Below, in pieces: positions 1 to 12,060 of a stretch of DNA of 64,000 bases. This stretch comes from Hirudo medicinalis (taxonomy: Eukaryota; Annelida; Clitellata; Hirudinida; Hirudinidae). Made by a program: the position numbers and the translations under genes. The stretch covers positions 126,297-190,296 of the forward strand of contig MPNW01000093.1 in assembly GCA_011800805.1 (NCBI GenBank), read 5' to 3'. How positions within the stretch are numbered: position 1 is the stretch's first letter; each line of letters starts with the position of its first letter. Below the pieces are notes generated by a model. The model was not told the origin of the DNA and ran no database searches. It saw only the letters and a program-made list of their open reading frames with translations.

Positions 1-239
1 TATCAATAGTGTCACCTTCAAAATTTTAGTTTAAAATATTTACAAAAATTATAAATTGTGACCTAATATATTCAAACTATATACTATATTTTCATTTTAC
101 ATATCTAACTTTCAACATTAACAAAATATTTATTGACACAAAAACCTCGGTATAGTTGTCTATTGTTTATTTCCCGAGCATAGTTGCACGCCGACATTGC
201 ACCGGCTCGGTTTTGTTTCTTATCGCTATCCCATAAAAT
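1..239. other. 5' flank of MRPS22
   Basis: AT-rich sequence upstream of the first MRPS22 start codon. I see no open frame or repeat. It probably holds the promoter, but no TATA box or other element is clear enough to call. Confidence 0.5.
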
Positions 240-2177
240 ATGTCTCTACTGCGCAATTGCATTTGGTTATCTAAACTCCATTGGAGGCATCAAATGTCCT
301 CTAGGTTTGTGAATCAACAAAAACTTTCCTTCTCGTCACAAGGTTGGTTCCACAGAAGTAACGTCAACCTTTGTTTAAGTTGAAGACAAATCGTTAATTA
401 TTTATCTTAAAGAATTGAGCCCCACATTTGGCCTTAGTGTTTTTATTTGGATCATGCGGAATTAAAGTTCTAAACCAGATTACTCTGAATTGTGATACTC
501 CCCAGCATATTTTATAATTAAGTGATTCAAAGACCTTTCTTCTGCCTTAAGACCTTAAAGCGAATTGTGCATTTGTTTTTTTTTTCATCAAAGAAGTAAT
601 TGGGATATTACTTGAACAACTTTTACTATCTTTTCTGTCTAAAGAATCAATAATTTTGTTGCTGCCCTATTAATAAACCTTATGTCTTATAATTTAGGAT
701 ATCAAGAATATTGCACTATAAGTTTTGCTTATTGCTTGTTTAAATAAAAGTGATACTGTGATTAATATTGAAACTTTTAGAAAATTTTATTTATTGATGA
801 CTAATATTACTATTTAAAACATCCAGTGGACCCAGAAAGTTTATACATATCCCCAAAAGTCCAAGAATTACTTAAAAAGATCACTGGCTATGATTTGGAT
901 AAAATTCTCAAAGCCAAGCCTGTTGCAGAGCCAGAGCCCCCAACATATAAACTGCTCACAGATGAACAACTACAGAAGGTTTGAGATGATAAAAGTCTGC
1001 ATGCACACATTAGCACCCCTGATGATGCTTGTGGCACTTCATAAATGAACATATTCTTACTAAAATTTCAAGCCTTTAATTCATTCATTTTCTTCCCAGG
1101 TACAAGAGGAGTCTAAAGTAAATGCTCAAAAATACATTCAAATGCCACCCTTCAAGAAGGCTGTGGATATTGAGGCCTCGAAGAATCAAATTCTATCAAA
1201 CGATGAAGAAATTGCCATGTTCGAGAAGGAGCCATGTACTTATGTCTTTGCTGACATATCACCTATGTTGCATAGAAGGGTTACCTTTAACATTTACTAC
1301 CTCGAAAGTCAAAATGTTTTAATCTAGCAACTTGATCGCAGGAACGAACAGTTGTCATCAGAGAATGCAATGGAATCCTGAGGTTGGCTGATGTGCAGGA
1401 GAAAGATCGTGTTCTTCAAGTTTTTTATCCAGAACCAGAAAAGATGATCAAAATGCCTGAAATGTTCAAAGAAGAAAGGCTCGAGGTTTGATTGAAATGA
1501 AGAGGTGGATTAGAACCTGCTTTTCAGTTGTTAATTCTTTGTAGGAACTCCTCTGTCCTGAAAATTATGCATACATTTTGGATCGCAGCCTCTTGCAGTT
1601 TGAACCTGATGACCCCAACTACATTCGGGTAGGAAATCGCCTTAGGCCACCTATCATGTGCATCTTCCGTAACACAGTTTCTTCCCATAGGTCACACAAA
1701 GAACTTATGAGCACATCCTCAGCACGAAACAGTTTGATCTCTTTAGGTCGACACGTCACTTCGGTCCTATGTCTTTCTACTATCTCCTCTACAACAAGAT
1801 CGACAGCTTGCTGTGCGACATGCTGAGCAGGGATCTGTGCGTAAAACAATGCTAGGTGAATCAATTAGACTAAAAGTTAATTTTTAAATTCAGGGTTGAT
1901 GATGCCTTCCACCTCATCCAACTCTACTGCATGGTACATCCAGAAAGTGGCACAAGCAAACAATTGCAAGCATCAGAGGGTAGTGATCAATTCAAAGCCA
2001 TCCAGGTAGGGTAACAATTTGTGCTGGCAACCAAATGTGATTTCAATGAGTATTGAATGCAATGCTTGGTTTCAGACGTATTTGGAAAATAATAGTAAAG
2101 ACAAAGTAGTCTTGGAGCTGGCCCTAAACTCATGCTTGACCAGGATTGAGTCCGATCAGAAATCTTCATCCAACTGA
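240..2177 (+). CDS. MRPS22: Mitochondrial small-subunit ribosomal protein S22 (mS22)
   Basis: Structural protein of the mitochondrial 28S ribosomal subunit. Eight coding exons with GT-AG junctions: 240-342, 827-978, 1100-1279, 1342-1485, 1545-1628, 1691-1836, 1894-2005, 2076-2177. They sum to 1,023 nt (340 aa; human MRPS22 is 360). The first exon gives a basic, acid-free N terminus (MSLLRNCIWLSKLHWRH) typical of a mitochondrial presequence, and its 1-nt overhang joins in phase to the exon at 827. Family landmarks in order: PPTYKLLTDEQL, the KYIQMPPFKKAV region, QFEPDDPNYIRV, FDLFRSTRHFGPMSFYY and a C-terminal VDDAFHLIQLYCMVHPESG. The donor at 1837 (GTGCGT) was chosen over 1841 because only it keeps the frame. 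An ATTAAA about 43 bp after the stop (2220) is a likely poly(A) signal. It converges on the CARD gene with about 100 bp between stops. Confidence 0.93.
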
Positions 2178-2280
2178 TGAATTTAAAAATACAATTTTGG
2201 CATGAGATTGTCAATAGCTATTAAAAATATTTTAGAGAATTTTTTGAGTGTCATACCAGTAGGTCATAATGTGATGTGAG

Positions 2281-3934
2281 TCAATAAGGGTTCTCCATGA
2301 AGCGAAATCTTGAGATTAGGGTATTTTCTGATTTCTTTCCAATTTCACATACATCTCTTATGATATCATCTATGCTGCATTTTTCCAAGATTGACAGCTT
2401 GCCGAAACATTTGGCCATGACGCATAACATCCAGTGATTGGAATGTCCATGTTCATTCAGTTGGCTGATCAATATTTTTACCTTTTTTGGTTTGTTGGCT
2501 GCAGAGGCTGGGTGATCGATCAGCTTGTCGAGGTTAAAGTGGCCATAAAGGGATAACATGATGATCAGTGTTTCACATTCAATGGAGTTTATTATCTTCG
2601 TCAAAACGTCAGAGCACAGTAGTTGATGAGGTCCAAACGTCAAGAAATCTCCCTTACAAGTAGCATCCATTAATATCATGATGCATGATAATGATTCTCC
2701 TTTGACAATCTTTGAAATTTCTGACAAATTTGAATCAAACTTTTCCTTTCTTTTGACAACGTTTGATGACGTCCTGCCATGGTTGCCCATTATTTTGTTC
2801 AAGTATTCCAAGTGGGTGAAATCAGGTCCATTGATGAAATCAGACTCAGTCTTCAATGAAAAAATTTTTCCTGAAATATTTGAGGCAGATTGCACTTCAT
2901 CGAGTTGTATTTCGTCATCATGAATGATTTTTTTTTATTTCTTCGAATATTGCATCTGTGCTCAGTGAATCATTGGTATTTTCTTCATTATTCAGACTTC
3001 CCTGGCTTCCATAGATATCTGAATTTAGTGAAATAATAATAATAGTAAATGATTTGTATGGCACCAAGAATGCAATATCAGGGGCATGAGCATTAAAAAT
3101 ATATCAAACGTAAGTATGTGATGCAACAAAGCTAAACTTACCTGTGTCACTACCAAGTGCAGATGGTTCACTGTTACTTTTGATCAGGATAGCTTCTTTC
3201 TCAATTTCCTCTAATTCTGCATCATCTGATCGTACTGAAAATGATCAAACAAGCATATTTGGTTACCATTTGACTGGTGCTCCAAATATTTTGGCAGCTG
3301 AACTTAGCAATGCCTGTTGGAAAAATAATGTTTTGGGAGTGTGTAAAATCTGGATCTCCCATACTTTTGGTTACTCTTATCCCTAATTGTGTTGTAAATG
3401 AATAATTAATACTTAAGCATCTGCACTCACTCATTCTACTGTACTGCAATGTAATGCTTACCAGGACTTGTTCCTGACTGAGGCTCAAAGCTGCTATTGT
3501 GGATTGATGGCAATTTAATTTCCTCCATCATTTTGTCCACTTTTAAATCGTCTGATGGATTATTTGATATCGTTAATTCAAGTAAAGCTACTTTGAATTT
3601 GACACTAACCTGACTTAAGTTTCACGCTGAGAGATTTTAAGGCATTTCTCTTGGCAGTGAATCTTGGCTCTAGTTGTACCAGAATACGTGTTTGATCAGT
3701 TTTGTATAATGCATTTAACAAAGCATTGTAGGATCTCTCAGATCTTTTGCTAATGATATCTAAAAAGAATCCGGCGCGGGATCTCTCTGGTTCCGCTTTA
3801 ATTTCTTTTTCCAAGTCATCGTTAAGAACTCCAGCCTCTTCCCGGAAATATTTAAAAAATTCGTTCGAAAGATTGAGATTTTTTATTAAAAATAATCTCT
3901 TGTTGTTAAGTTTATCGATGTCCCTTTTCTGCAT
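2281..3934 (-). CDS. CARD plus degenerate caspase-like domain protein (putative pseudocaspase), frame broken once
   Basis: Exons on the minus strand: 3610-3934, 3462-3551, 3142-3234, 2281-3018, all in compatible phase. Residues about 1-100 (MQKRDIDKLNNKRLFLIKNL onward) resemble the six-helix CARD of caspase-2/RAIDD type. A Ser/Glu/Asp-rich linker follows. The last exon resembles a caspase fold. ESLSCIMILM aligns with the p20 strand that normally leads into the catalytic SHG, and HWMLCVMAKCFGKLSILEKC plus ISRFRF with the p10 subunit. The expected catalytic His (SHG) and Cys (QACxG) are not present; MDATCKG and SLYGH stand in those places. The frame is interrupted by nine T at 2928-2936 (A9 on the coding strand); eight would give about 414 aa. 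This could be a sequencing error, a real disruption or slippage. The family call rests on pattern alone: CARD is fairly clear, the caspase fold moderate. Likely role, by inference: death-fold adaptor or regulator rather than a protease. Confidence 0.6.
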
Positions 3935-5333
3935 TTTCTAAGTCTAGGGTTTTCCAAAAATTCAAGTCATCGGGGCTATTTATCGGCTGCGACTCTTTGC
4001 CCCTGACAATTTCCATACTTAATATTCATAAGCGCAGACTGACAAGCGAGCATCCATGTTGTTGCTATATGGAAGGTAGTCCCTGGGTTTTCGGCTAGTT
4101 TGGAATAATATTTTCAATTAAACTTGCTCGATTAAATTTAATAGACCATTTTCTATTAACAATTTTTACTACTAACTTTTCAAACATACGAAAGGAGGCT
4201 GACTGCTCAGTTTCGGCAATTTCAGCTGGCTGACCTCTTCAGAGCTTCATTTCCTAACAAATAACTTATCAAATTTAAATGGAGTAGCAACAAGTGAAAC
4301 GAAAAGTTAATGCAATACGCAAGAAAGTACAATGTTAAACGGCTAAAATTTGAGAGTAAATAAACCATTGTTTATAACTTTAATTCATTTTCTGTGAGTA
4401 TGTGCTTGGAGTTGGTTGCATGTTTTTTTTGAGTGAGTCCACAAACGAACGCAATTAATTTTTACTTTTGAGCTACGGAGGCTTAAGTTTAGTTTATTGC
4501 TGTCATTATTTGTTGCTTTTGCTCAAATTTGTGCATTAATGTTTTCTTGAGTACACTTGGTCACGTAAGAGGTCGAGGCCACAATTTCTTGCCGGTTGGT
4601 CCCTAGTGCCATACAGACTGGCTGTCGGATGGAAACTCGACAAACGAAAACTCCGCAGCCTGCCATAATTAGATTGACAACTAGTTCGCCGGACTGCTGA
4701 GGGGGTTCCCCAATAAGATCATAAACCTAATAATTAATAAATCTGCCAAATGAAGTCGTGAACTCAAATACAATTTTTCGTTTTAATGCGCTAATACGCG
4801 ACTTCGACTTTAATAGTCTCTTGACATATACTTGATTATCCTGCCATTCGGACCTTGTGTTGTTCTTTTTGTATGTAAATTGTACAGACTTGTGTTAGTG
4901 GTCTCAAGGACCCTTCAGTTTGAAGTTTAATAAAAAAAAATTAATTAATTGTTTTCCCTTTGAATGAGGCGAATCTGCTTAAAAACGCATCCAAATCAGT
5001 TTGTACTTAGGTTGAACGAGCAAAAGAAGAACATCGAGCACTTAAAAATGGCATACCATTGCCTTTAAAACAGTAACAATAAAAACTTCATAAGAAACAG
5101 GAGCCAAAATATTTTTCCCTTTTTGTTTAAGAAGTGGTTGCAGCTTTAAGTGTGAACACATTTCAAATGTTTCCTTGTTGGCATAACATCCAGGAGAAGT
5201 CAAAGGTTGGTTTCATGCTTTGACTGCAAACAATATTTAAAAAAAAATCATACACAATTAAGTGATTAAATTAAAAAATTTAATGAGTGGATACTATTAA
5301 TTGTTATCAATAACATTACATAAAAGTGGCCAT
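3935..5333. other. Intergenic, between the CARD gene and the ANK-death gene
   Basis: About 1.4 kb of AT-rich sequence with no supported exon on either strand. It should contain the promoter of the CARD gene (start at 3934) and the 3' UTR of the upstream ankyrin/death-domain gene, which is on the same strand. No tandem repeat or transposon end was recognised. Confidence 0.5.
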
Positions 5334-8300
5334 TTAAAAATTGTGCATTGAAAAATTAACTACCACCTGCTTCTTTTTCCGATGTGACACCAAATGATAA
5401 AGATCAGAAACTTGTTTGTTTTTTGTGAATGAACCTGGAGACAGAATGTCAGTATCCTCTCTGAAAGTTGTTGATGTAGACCTGTCAAGGTCTTGAGTTC
5501 TTGAAGGTGGCCTGCTGACCCTTGCCAGTATTTCATTCGTCCCGGTCTGAATGGTTTTGGCAGTCTGCATCTTTCTCATTACTTTCTCAGATGTGAATTC
5601 CTCTGAATGTTTTGTGCTCCTCACTGAGTTACTGATGAAACTGTTGTTCAATGACCTAGAATTGTATTCTTGATCCAAATGGCTCACATTGGGGTCATCA
5701 CCTGCAACATCTCCAGTGTCAAGCTCATCTTCATTTTCCAGGTACTTCATAAAAGTAGAGGTTTCATCTCCTCTGTTGACAATTTCTTCCTGGATGTAGA
5801 ACATTTGGATCAAATCCAGGGCTCTTTGGAGCTCCTGGATTGTTGCTTGATCTCCTTTCTTGTGCCACCACCTCCGCATCAAATCTTCCACCTGTAATTT
5901 GTACATTTACCACATTAGCTTAACAATGCATTCATGAATCAATGGATCCAACAAATGAAGTTAGACCTGGTCACTGAGTGTTAAGGGATGCTTGATCTGA
6001 ATATCTTTGATCATTCTTACAACTTCTGATTCTGTTGACAGTCCATCAAAGAGCACCCATGCCAATTCCATCCAGTCAATTCCAATTTTAAAAAACAGAA
6101 TCAAATGCCTCCTAATGCAAGATCCTTCAATGAATGATGTGTCATTTGCAAAAGGGTCTTTTGCTGATTTAGTTTGAATGAATCGAGTCCTGGCCATAAC
6201 CCACTGTGGCAGAACTCCACCCTTCACATGTGAAGGTCGGAAGTCATCTTTCATGGCCAAAAAATTTGGAAGGTCTCGATCATGGGGAAGAACTTTGAAG
6301 TACATTGTATTGGATTTTAACACTGTCTTCCTATCAACCTGCTCCATCCACATTCTTGCAACATCATCATACTTTTCAAATCTCACTCCTTCAGGTTCCA
6401 AAGGACCTATAGGCTCACTTTCCTTCTGCTTGAATTCTAGCCTCATCTGTTTCAATCTTTTGTATCTCATGAGGCTTTCATAGATGGGGGAGATTTTTTT
6501 GTCTTGTCTGCTTGTAAGGGACTGTGTGGAGCCATATCTATCATCGAATTCATCATCAGATATAAAGGACCGGTTCTGATCCACTTCATTTTCTGATTCT
6601 GTAAAACTCTGATTACTAAGCACCCGTCTGAATTCCTTATCCCCATATTTTCCAGCAGTTGGTAGGAGATGGGCAGATCTCACCCTGGGCCTTCTCCTTC
6701 GGGGACGATACAATTTTCTCAAATAATCAAAATTCTTGTCATGGTGACCTGGTTGCTGCAGAAGCAAACTTTTGTGTCTATACTCAAGAATTTTATAATT
6801 CAAAGAATGTAGAGCAGCTTGTTTGTATGAAGCTCCTGGCCTTGGATCATTTGGTAACTCAAAGTCTGAGGCTTCAGCTTCACTGTGGATGTAGTTGAAG
6901 TTTTGCCTCATTGATTTATCTGCATTCATCTCTGTATCAGAATAGGCTGCAATCCTGTAAACTGATGTTCACAAATATGGGTTTTAATATTTAATTCAAT
7001 CTTATTTATAAATTTTTTTTTAAATTGCCAAAATTAAAAATATATAAATTAAAACCAAATTATTTACTGTCATAGGGCCTGTTTGGATATTTTGGAATAA
7101 ATTTTCCCCTTTTCTTCAAAAGAGGGAGCTCATTCAAGTCTTCAACACTTTGCTCGCTTATTCTTTTTGGTTCATCAACTTTGAGGGGTCGTAAGTGGAG
7201 AGAAGTTGATGGTTTTGGAGGTCTTTTCATCCTTCCAGATTGAATTTGCTTGAAACTTTTTCCAGCAGATGAATCTTTTACCTCCAACAACTGGTTTTTC
7301 AACCGAAATTCCTTCTCTGCCACCTTCTCTTTGGAAATGCTTGTATTTTCCTGAATTTCAAAAACTGTAATTTTGCTTTGTTTGTTTTTAAATGGCTTTT
7401 TCAATTTTTTCTCGTCTTCCATCTCATTTGAAGCTGGAATATTAACACTTAATGAACTGTCAGTAAAAATCTGTGATTGGTCATTGACATCGGACAGCAA
7501 AGGCACACAAACATCTAGGTTGGGCTGTGTTTGTGAGAGATCTTGCTCTAGTGAACCTTTTTTACTTGCCTTTGTGCTTCGCACTTTCACGGGCTTCTTA
7601 ACAGAAGCGTAAGTGTCCGAGGAAGCCAATGGGAAAGTGTTGCTAGCCTCCTCCCAAACTTCAGGAGAGAGACCCTCGGGGAGACGCATTTTCGACTTGA
7701 TTTTTTTCTTTTTCAATGGTCTGCCTTTGGATTCATTGTTTATGGGCTGTACAGCTTTTGGCAGATCAAAGTTTTTTGGCTTTCTGCCATTTGGTTCATC
7801 TGCATAACTCTCCAAGAGATCTTCAAATGATCCTGAACCTTTTATGATAAGTTTTAGGTTTTTTGATGGCCGTTTCAACCTTTCAGTTTCTAATTGAAGA
7901 GACTTATTTTGAAGTTCCTCTCCTTGAAAAGTTTCATCAAAATTGTCATCAAGGTTTGTCTCTTTAGAAGGCTTCTTAATCTGGTATTTTTCTGGAATTA
8001 TCTTTGATAAAATAGCTGAGAGAATAAAAAAATACAGTTACTTAAATAAGTATATATATATAAAACTTATAAATGTAACATTAAAATAACTAATACAAAT
8101 AAATAAATAAATAAATAAATAAGATCAGACAATCAAACAAAGGTCACCATTTAATATGTAAAATTTACATCAATTTCAAAATGTACTGATAAATGAAACA
8201 AGGAAATAAGGAAACTAACGACTTAAATCTGATGAAGCTTCGGTGTTGAAACTCGTCTCCAAAGTCTTGCTTTCATCGTCGTCATCGTCGTCGTAATCAC

Positions 8301-11300
8301 CTTCCAAAGCATCCGTTCTCACTTCAATTTTTCCAAAGGATTTGTAAGGTTTAATGTGAGATGCATTTGCTACCTGCTCCAGACACTTGTTATTGATTGA
8401 ACCATTCATTTCAGTTTTTTTCACAGGCATTTGGATCGGGGTCAAAGGTCGTCCCCATTCGGTTCTCCTCTTCAGCGATGCGCTCGAAAAACTCTGCTCA
8501 CTGTCCGATGCCTCGCTGCTGCTTTCAATCTTCACTGGCGAAGCAAAATGAACTTTGCTCGAGCTGAATTTTTACCTTTTCTGGTGTAGGCTTTCGGTGT
8601 TTCGCCACTGACCCTCATGTTCAAACCTCTCTTGGGACTTCCGCTCTCAGTATCACTTGGTCTATTGGAACTTTCTTTGTTATCTTCTTTGTCTTCTCTA
8701 TGTTTTTGTTTTGCTGCATTTACTGCAATAGTTTCTAATTTAATAACTTCATTCCTAAGGGTTTCAATCAAATTACTTTGACGGCTGATGTTAAGCTCAC
8801 TTTCAAATGATTTATTCTTGTCTTTTTCATTTAAAGATGGTTGGAGTGTCTTCTGATCAAAAATTGTTCTTCCTTGTCTTTTTGAATTAATTGGTTCTTC
8901 ATTGTCACTTTCATCTTGTGACCATTTTGATTGAACCCTTTGCATGACTTCAAAAATGTTTTTTGATGCAGAATCATTCAAAATTCTTTGGGTATCATTT
9001 AGCTTTTCTTTAAAACTATCACTGTCAAAAGATGAATCATCAGAAAAACTATCATCATCAACCACCCCAAGTTTCTCTGTAGGAGGTTCTGGGTCCACAA
9101 TTGGAAGCTTTTCCATTTCCTGCTGTTCTTCATACTGCTTCTGTTTCATGTGCTTAAATTTTTCTTTCATCAATTGTCCTCTGGATGGTCTTTGGAAACC
9201 AGGTGTTTTGGATGTCACAGGACTGGAAATCTCTTCATCAGTTTGATCTTCCTCAAATTCATCTTCATCCATCTGATTGGACTTCTTCTTTTGGTTCTTG
9301 TTGTACTTGGTCATTTCGCTGAACCAATCATTAACAATTTCTTTGCTACTGCTGTCTGTATCTCTTCTCTTAACTCGATCTGGATTCTTTTTATGCTTTT
9401 TGTCTTTTTGTTTAATTTTGTGATCAAATTGCTGCAGAAGTGGTTGGTCTTGATTTTCAAATTCAATGGTGATCGGTCCGCTCGTATATTCCACCTCTAT
9501 GGTCTTCGGCTTCCCCGGAAACTTGTGAACTTTGACACCATCTTCGTCCGAGTAAATGCTCTCGGAAACATCTGCTCGATTCACGTGCCTCCGATCAGAT
9601 TCTCTCCTTTTCCTCCCACTTCTATCGAGGCTTCTATCGGCAACGTGAGTTCGACCACTTCTTGCAATGGCATAACTTCTGTCCGTTCTATGGATCTTAT
9701 CAACATCTCTGTAATTCTTCTCCAAACTTCTGCTATCTCCACTATATTTCCTTCGTCTGCTGCGTGATTCGTCCTTCCTTCTGTCATGCCTTCTTCTGCT
9801 GCTAGGTCTCCTGCCACTCAAGGTATCATCATCATCACCATCACTTGATGCTTCACTATAATACCTATGATCTCGCCAATACAAATCCTGAGAGCTGCCA
9901 GAAAAGACAGATGGCAAGTGGCTATCACTGCTTAGACTTCTTCTTCGCCGATGATGATGATGATGTCTTCTGATGTGGTGCTGAGGAAGATCAGGCATTT
10001 TGTTGTTCGTCTGATATTTCGACGGGCCGTGCGACTTGTGGATGCTTCTTGGAGACTGACTCGTCTGTTTGACATTGTTTGCAAAAACGGACATCGAGCT
10101 CGAATCCAGCGAGAAATTCTTTGCTTTCATCAGAGTAGTGCTACCACTGCTTTCCAACATTGATTTGGTGATGAAGCTATTTTTAGCTCCGTTGAAGTCG
10201 CCCAACGTGCCGACGTGGAAAGAAGAATTCTGTGCGAGACTCAGAGAGGAGGCATTTATCGGAGGTTTTGGATTCAACATGGCAGTTTTGAGGAGCTGCT
10301 TAGAAACGGTGTCAGCATCCGGAACGATGTCGATCGGCTTCATCCTGCCGTCGTCCTCCGCAAAGGCATTTGCTCCGACACTGAGAAGCAGTTCGACGAT
10401 TCTCGGATGGTTGTTCATGGCCGCCAAGTGCAAAGCTGTCCGACCGTCGTGATTTTTTTCATTTATTGAAGTTTTGTATTTGACCAATATTTTGGCGGTG
10501 CCATAAAAATAATCTTTGTCTCTCATTTTGTTGGGCCGATAATAATGGAGGACGACGCAATGAAGCGGAGTGTTGCCACGTGAATCTTTTAGATTTACGT
10601 CGGCATTGAACTGATCGATGAGAGCAATCACTGTTTCTGCATGTCCTCTCTCTGCTGATAAATGCATCAAAGCCTTCTCTCGTTGGTCTGTGAAACATGG
10701 AATTTTTGTGTTGATGAGAGCTGGATCGGCCGAACAAAAAACCTGAAGAAGTAAAAAAAATGCATAAATTTAATATGAAGCAAGTAAAGTATTGTGACAA
10801 ATTCCATGGTGAGATGAGTAATCGACCTGAACGAGGTGTATGTGACCCTCCCTGGCTGCAATGTGGGAGGGAATGGCTCCCTGGAATCCTTTCTGATGCA
10901 AGTCTGCATTGTTTTTGAGGAGAGTTTTAACCATTTGAAGATGACCATGAATTGTGGCCATGTGGAGGGGGGCATTACCCTTTCTGTCAGTGATGGAGGG
11001 ACTACCTCCTTTTGTGAGCATCATCTTCATGAGCATCCAGTTTGACTTCTTAACAGCAATGATGAAAGGAGTGTCATCATTGTGGTCAGGAATGTTTGGA
11101 TCTGCACTGAAACTGAGTAAAATGTCGACTGTTTGGATGAGATTCAGATCAACTGCAACATGAAGAGGAGTGACAACATCCTTCTTTCCTGTTGTGTACA
11201 CAGATTGGTGAATAAAGTTTGGACTTGTTCCTACCTCCATCATGTACCTTCAACAACGAGTACAAGTGACGATTTTGGCACTAAATGAAATATTCAACTC

Positions 11301-11522
11301 CTACCTTATAATTGAGGCATCCTCTAATCTGGCAGCAAGTATGAGGGGACATGCATACTTTCTCGATGGTCTGTGTTTGATATCCATCGTGCAAAGCTGG
11401 GCAATCTGTTTGTCATGTTTAAGGTGTTTCTCGCAAATGCTCTTAAATGTTTTGAGATCGTTATCTCTGACAGCATTAAGCAACTCTGTTCCACAATCTT
11501 TTATAATCGTCAACACTCCCAT
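5334..11522 (-). CDS. Large ankyrin-repeat / death-domain scaffold protein
   Basis: Seven minus-strand exons: 11305-11522, 10827-11247, 8576-10742, 8220-8534, 7068-8015, 5967-6946, 5334-5891. They total 5,607 nt, giving 1,868 aa, with every junction in phase. N terminus (about 1-330): tandem ankyrin repeats with clear cores such as TPLHVAVDLN, NAPLHMATIHGH, GNTPLHCVVLHYY and GRTALHLAAMNNHPRIVELL. Middle (about 330-1600): low-complexity, charged, Ser/Arg-rich and presumably disordered, with a His/Arg patch (about [14 protein letters not shown]) and acidic DDDD runs. C terminus (about 1630-1730): death domain, with IGIDWMELAWVL, then LSDQVEDLMRRWW and ATIQELQRALDLIQM, split by the last intron. 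Ankyrin plus death domain is known from ANKDD1, DAPK1, ankyrins and NF-kB p100/p105, but the architecture here (no kinase, ZU5 or Rel domain) matches none of these; closest kin unknown. Probably cytoplasmic and a signalling scaffold, by inference. The next gene downstream encodes another death-fold protein. Confidence 0.85.
8099..8125. repeat. (AAAT)n microsatellite
   Basis: About six copies of a four-base AAAT unit inside an intron of the ankyrin/death-domain gene (between exons 8220-8534 and 7068-8015). Confidence 0.9.
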
Positions 11523-11860
11523 GGCGAAATGAATTTAGTAATAATAACCTCGAAAATTTAAAATAACAAATTATCTCCTAGAAGAGATAAAGCTCAGCTC
11601 ATTAAACGAAAGGCTTTTTCAATTTTTCTTTCGTCCGAAACCCAAAGCAACACTGTTGACAAAACAATGTGACAGGTGAGCTTAACTTTTGCAGCCCATA
11701 TTTTACCTGCTAAATGTAATAATTTTATGCTACCAACAAAATTTAAAAACAATACTTATTGATAAACTATTCAAACAACATAAAATTAAAATAATTACAT
11801 AATAATATATTACATTAATTTATTATTCCACGCTAATGTGAAAGATTGGCATCAAAACCC

Positions 11861-12060
11861 GCAGGAGGTTGGCCGAAAGGGTTGCTTTCTTACATACGGC
11901 GGTAATAACAACAGTCGTAATGGGTCGTGTCCACAACCCAGCCTGCACCGCCAGGGAGCGCCCTCGGGTAGAGGCGCTAAACAAATTAATTAAAAAAGTA
12001 CCTTCACATCCTGTTCGGATATATAAGGCACTCAAAATATCTGATGAATACAAATACAAA
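11861..12060 (+). mobile_element. tRNA-derived SINE, subfamily with the 'cttcacatcc' tail
   Basis: One of about seven copies in this window. Head: A-box-like TTGGCCGAAAGGG and a degenerate B-box region about 50 bp on, then a conserved GGGAGCGCCCTCGG motif. Tail: cttcacatcctgttcggat then ataaggcactcaaaat. The tail is shared with the copies at 39.3 and 59.2 kb but not with those at 28.6, 35.8 and 44.3 kb. It sits between the ANK-death and IFT54 genes. No target-site duplication was delimited. Confidence 0.75.

Noticed and set aside
9150..9767. 205-codon plus-strand frame
   Set aside because: Antisense to a conserved-phase exon of the ankyrin/death-domain gene; no domain of its own.
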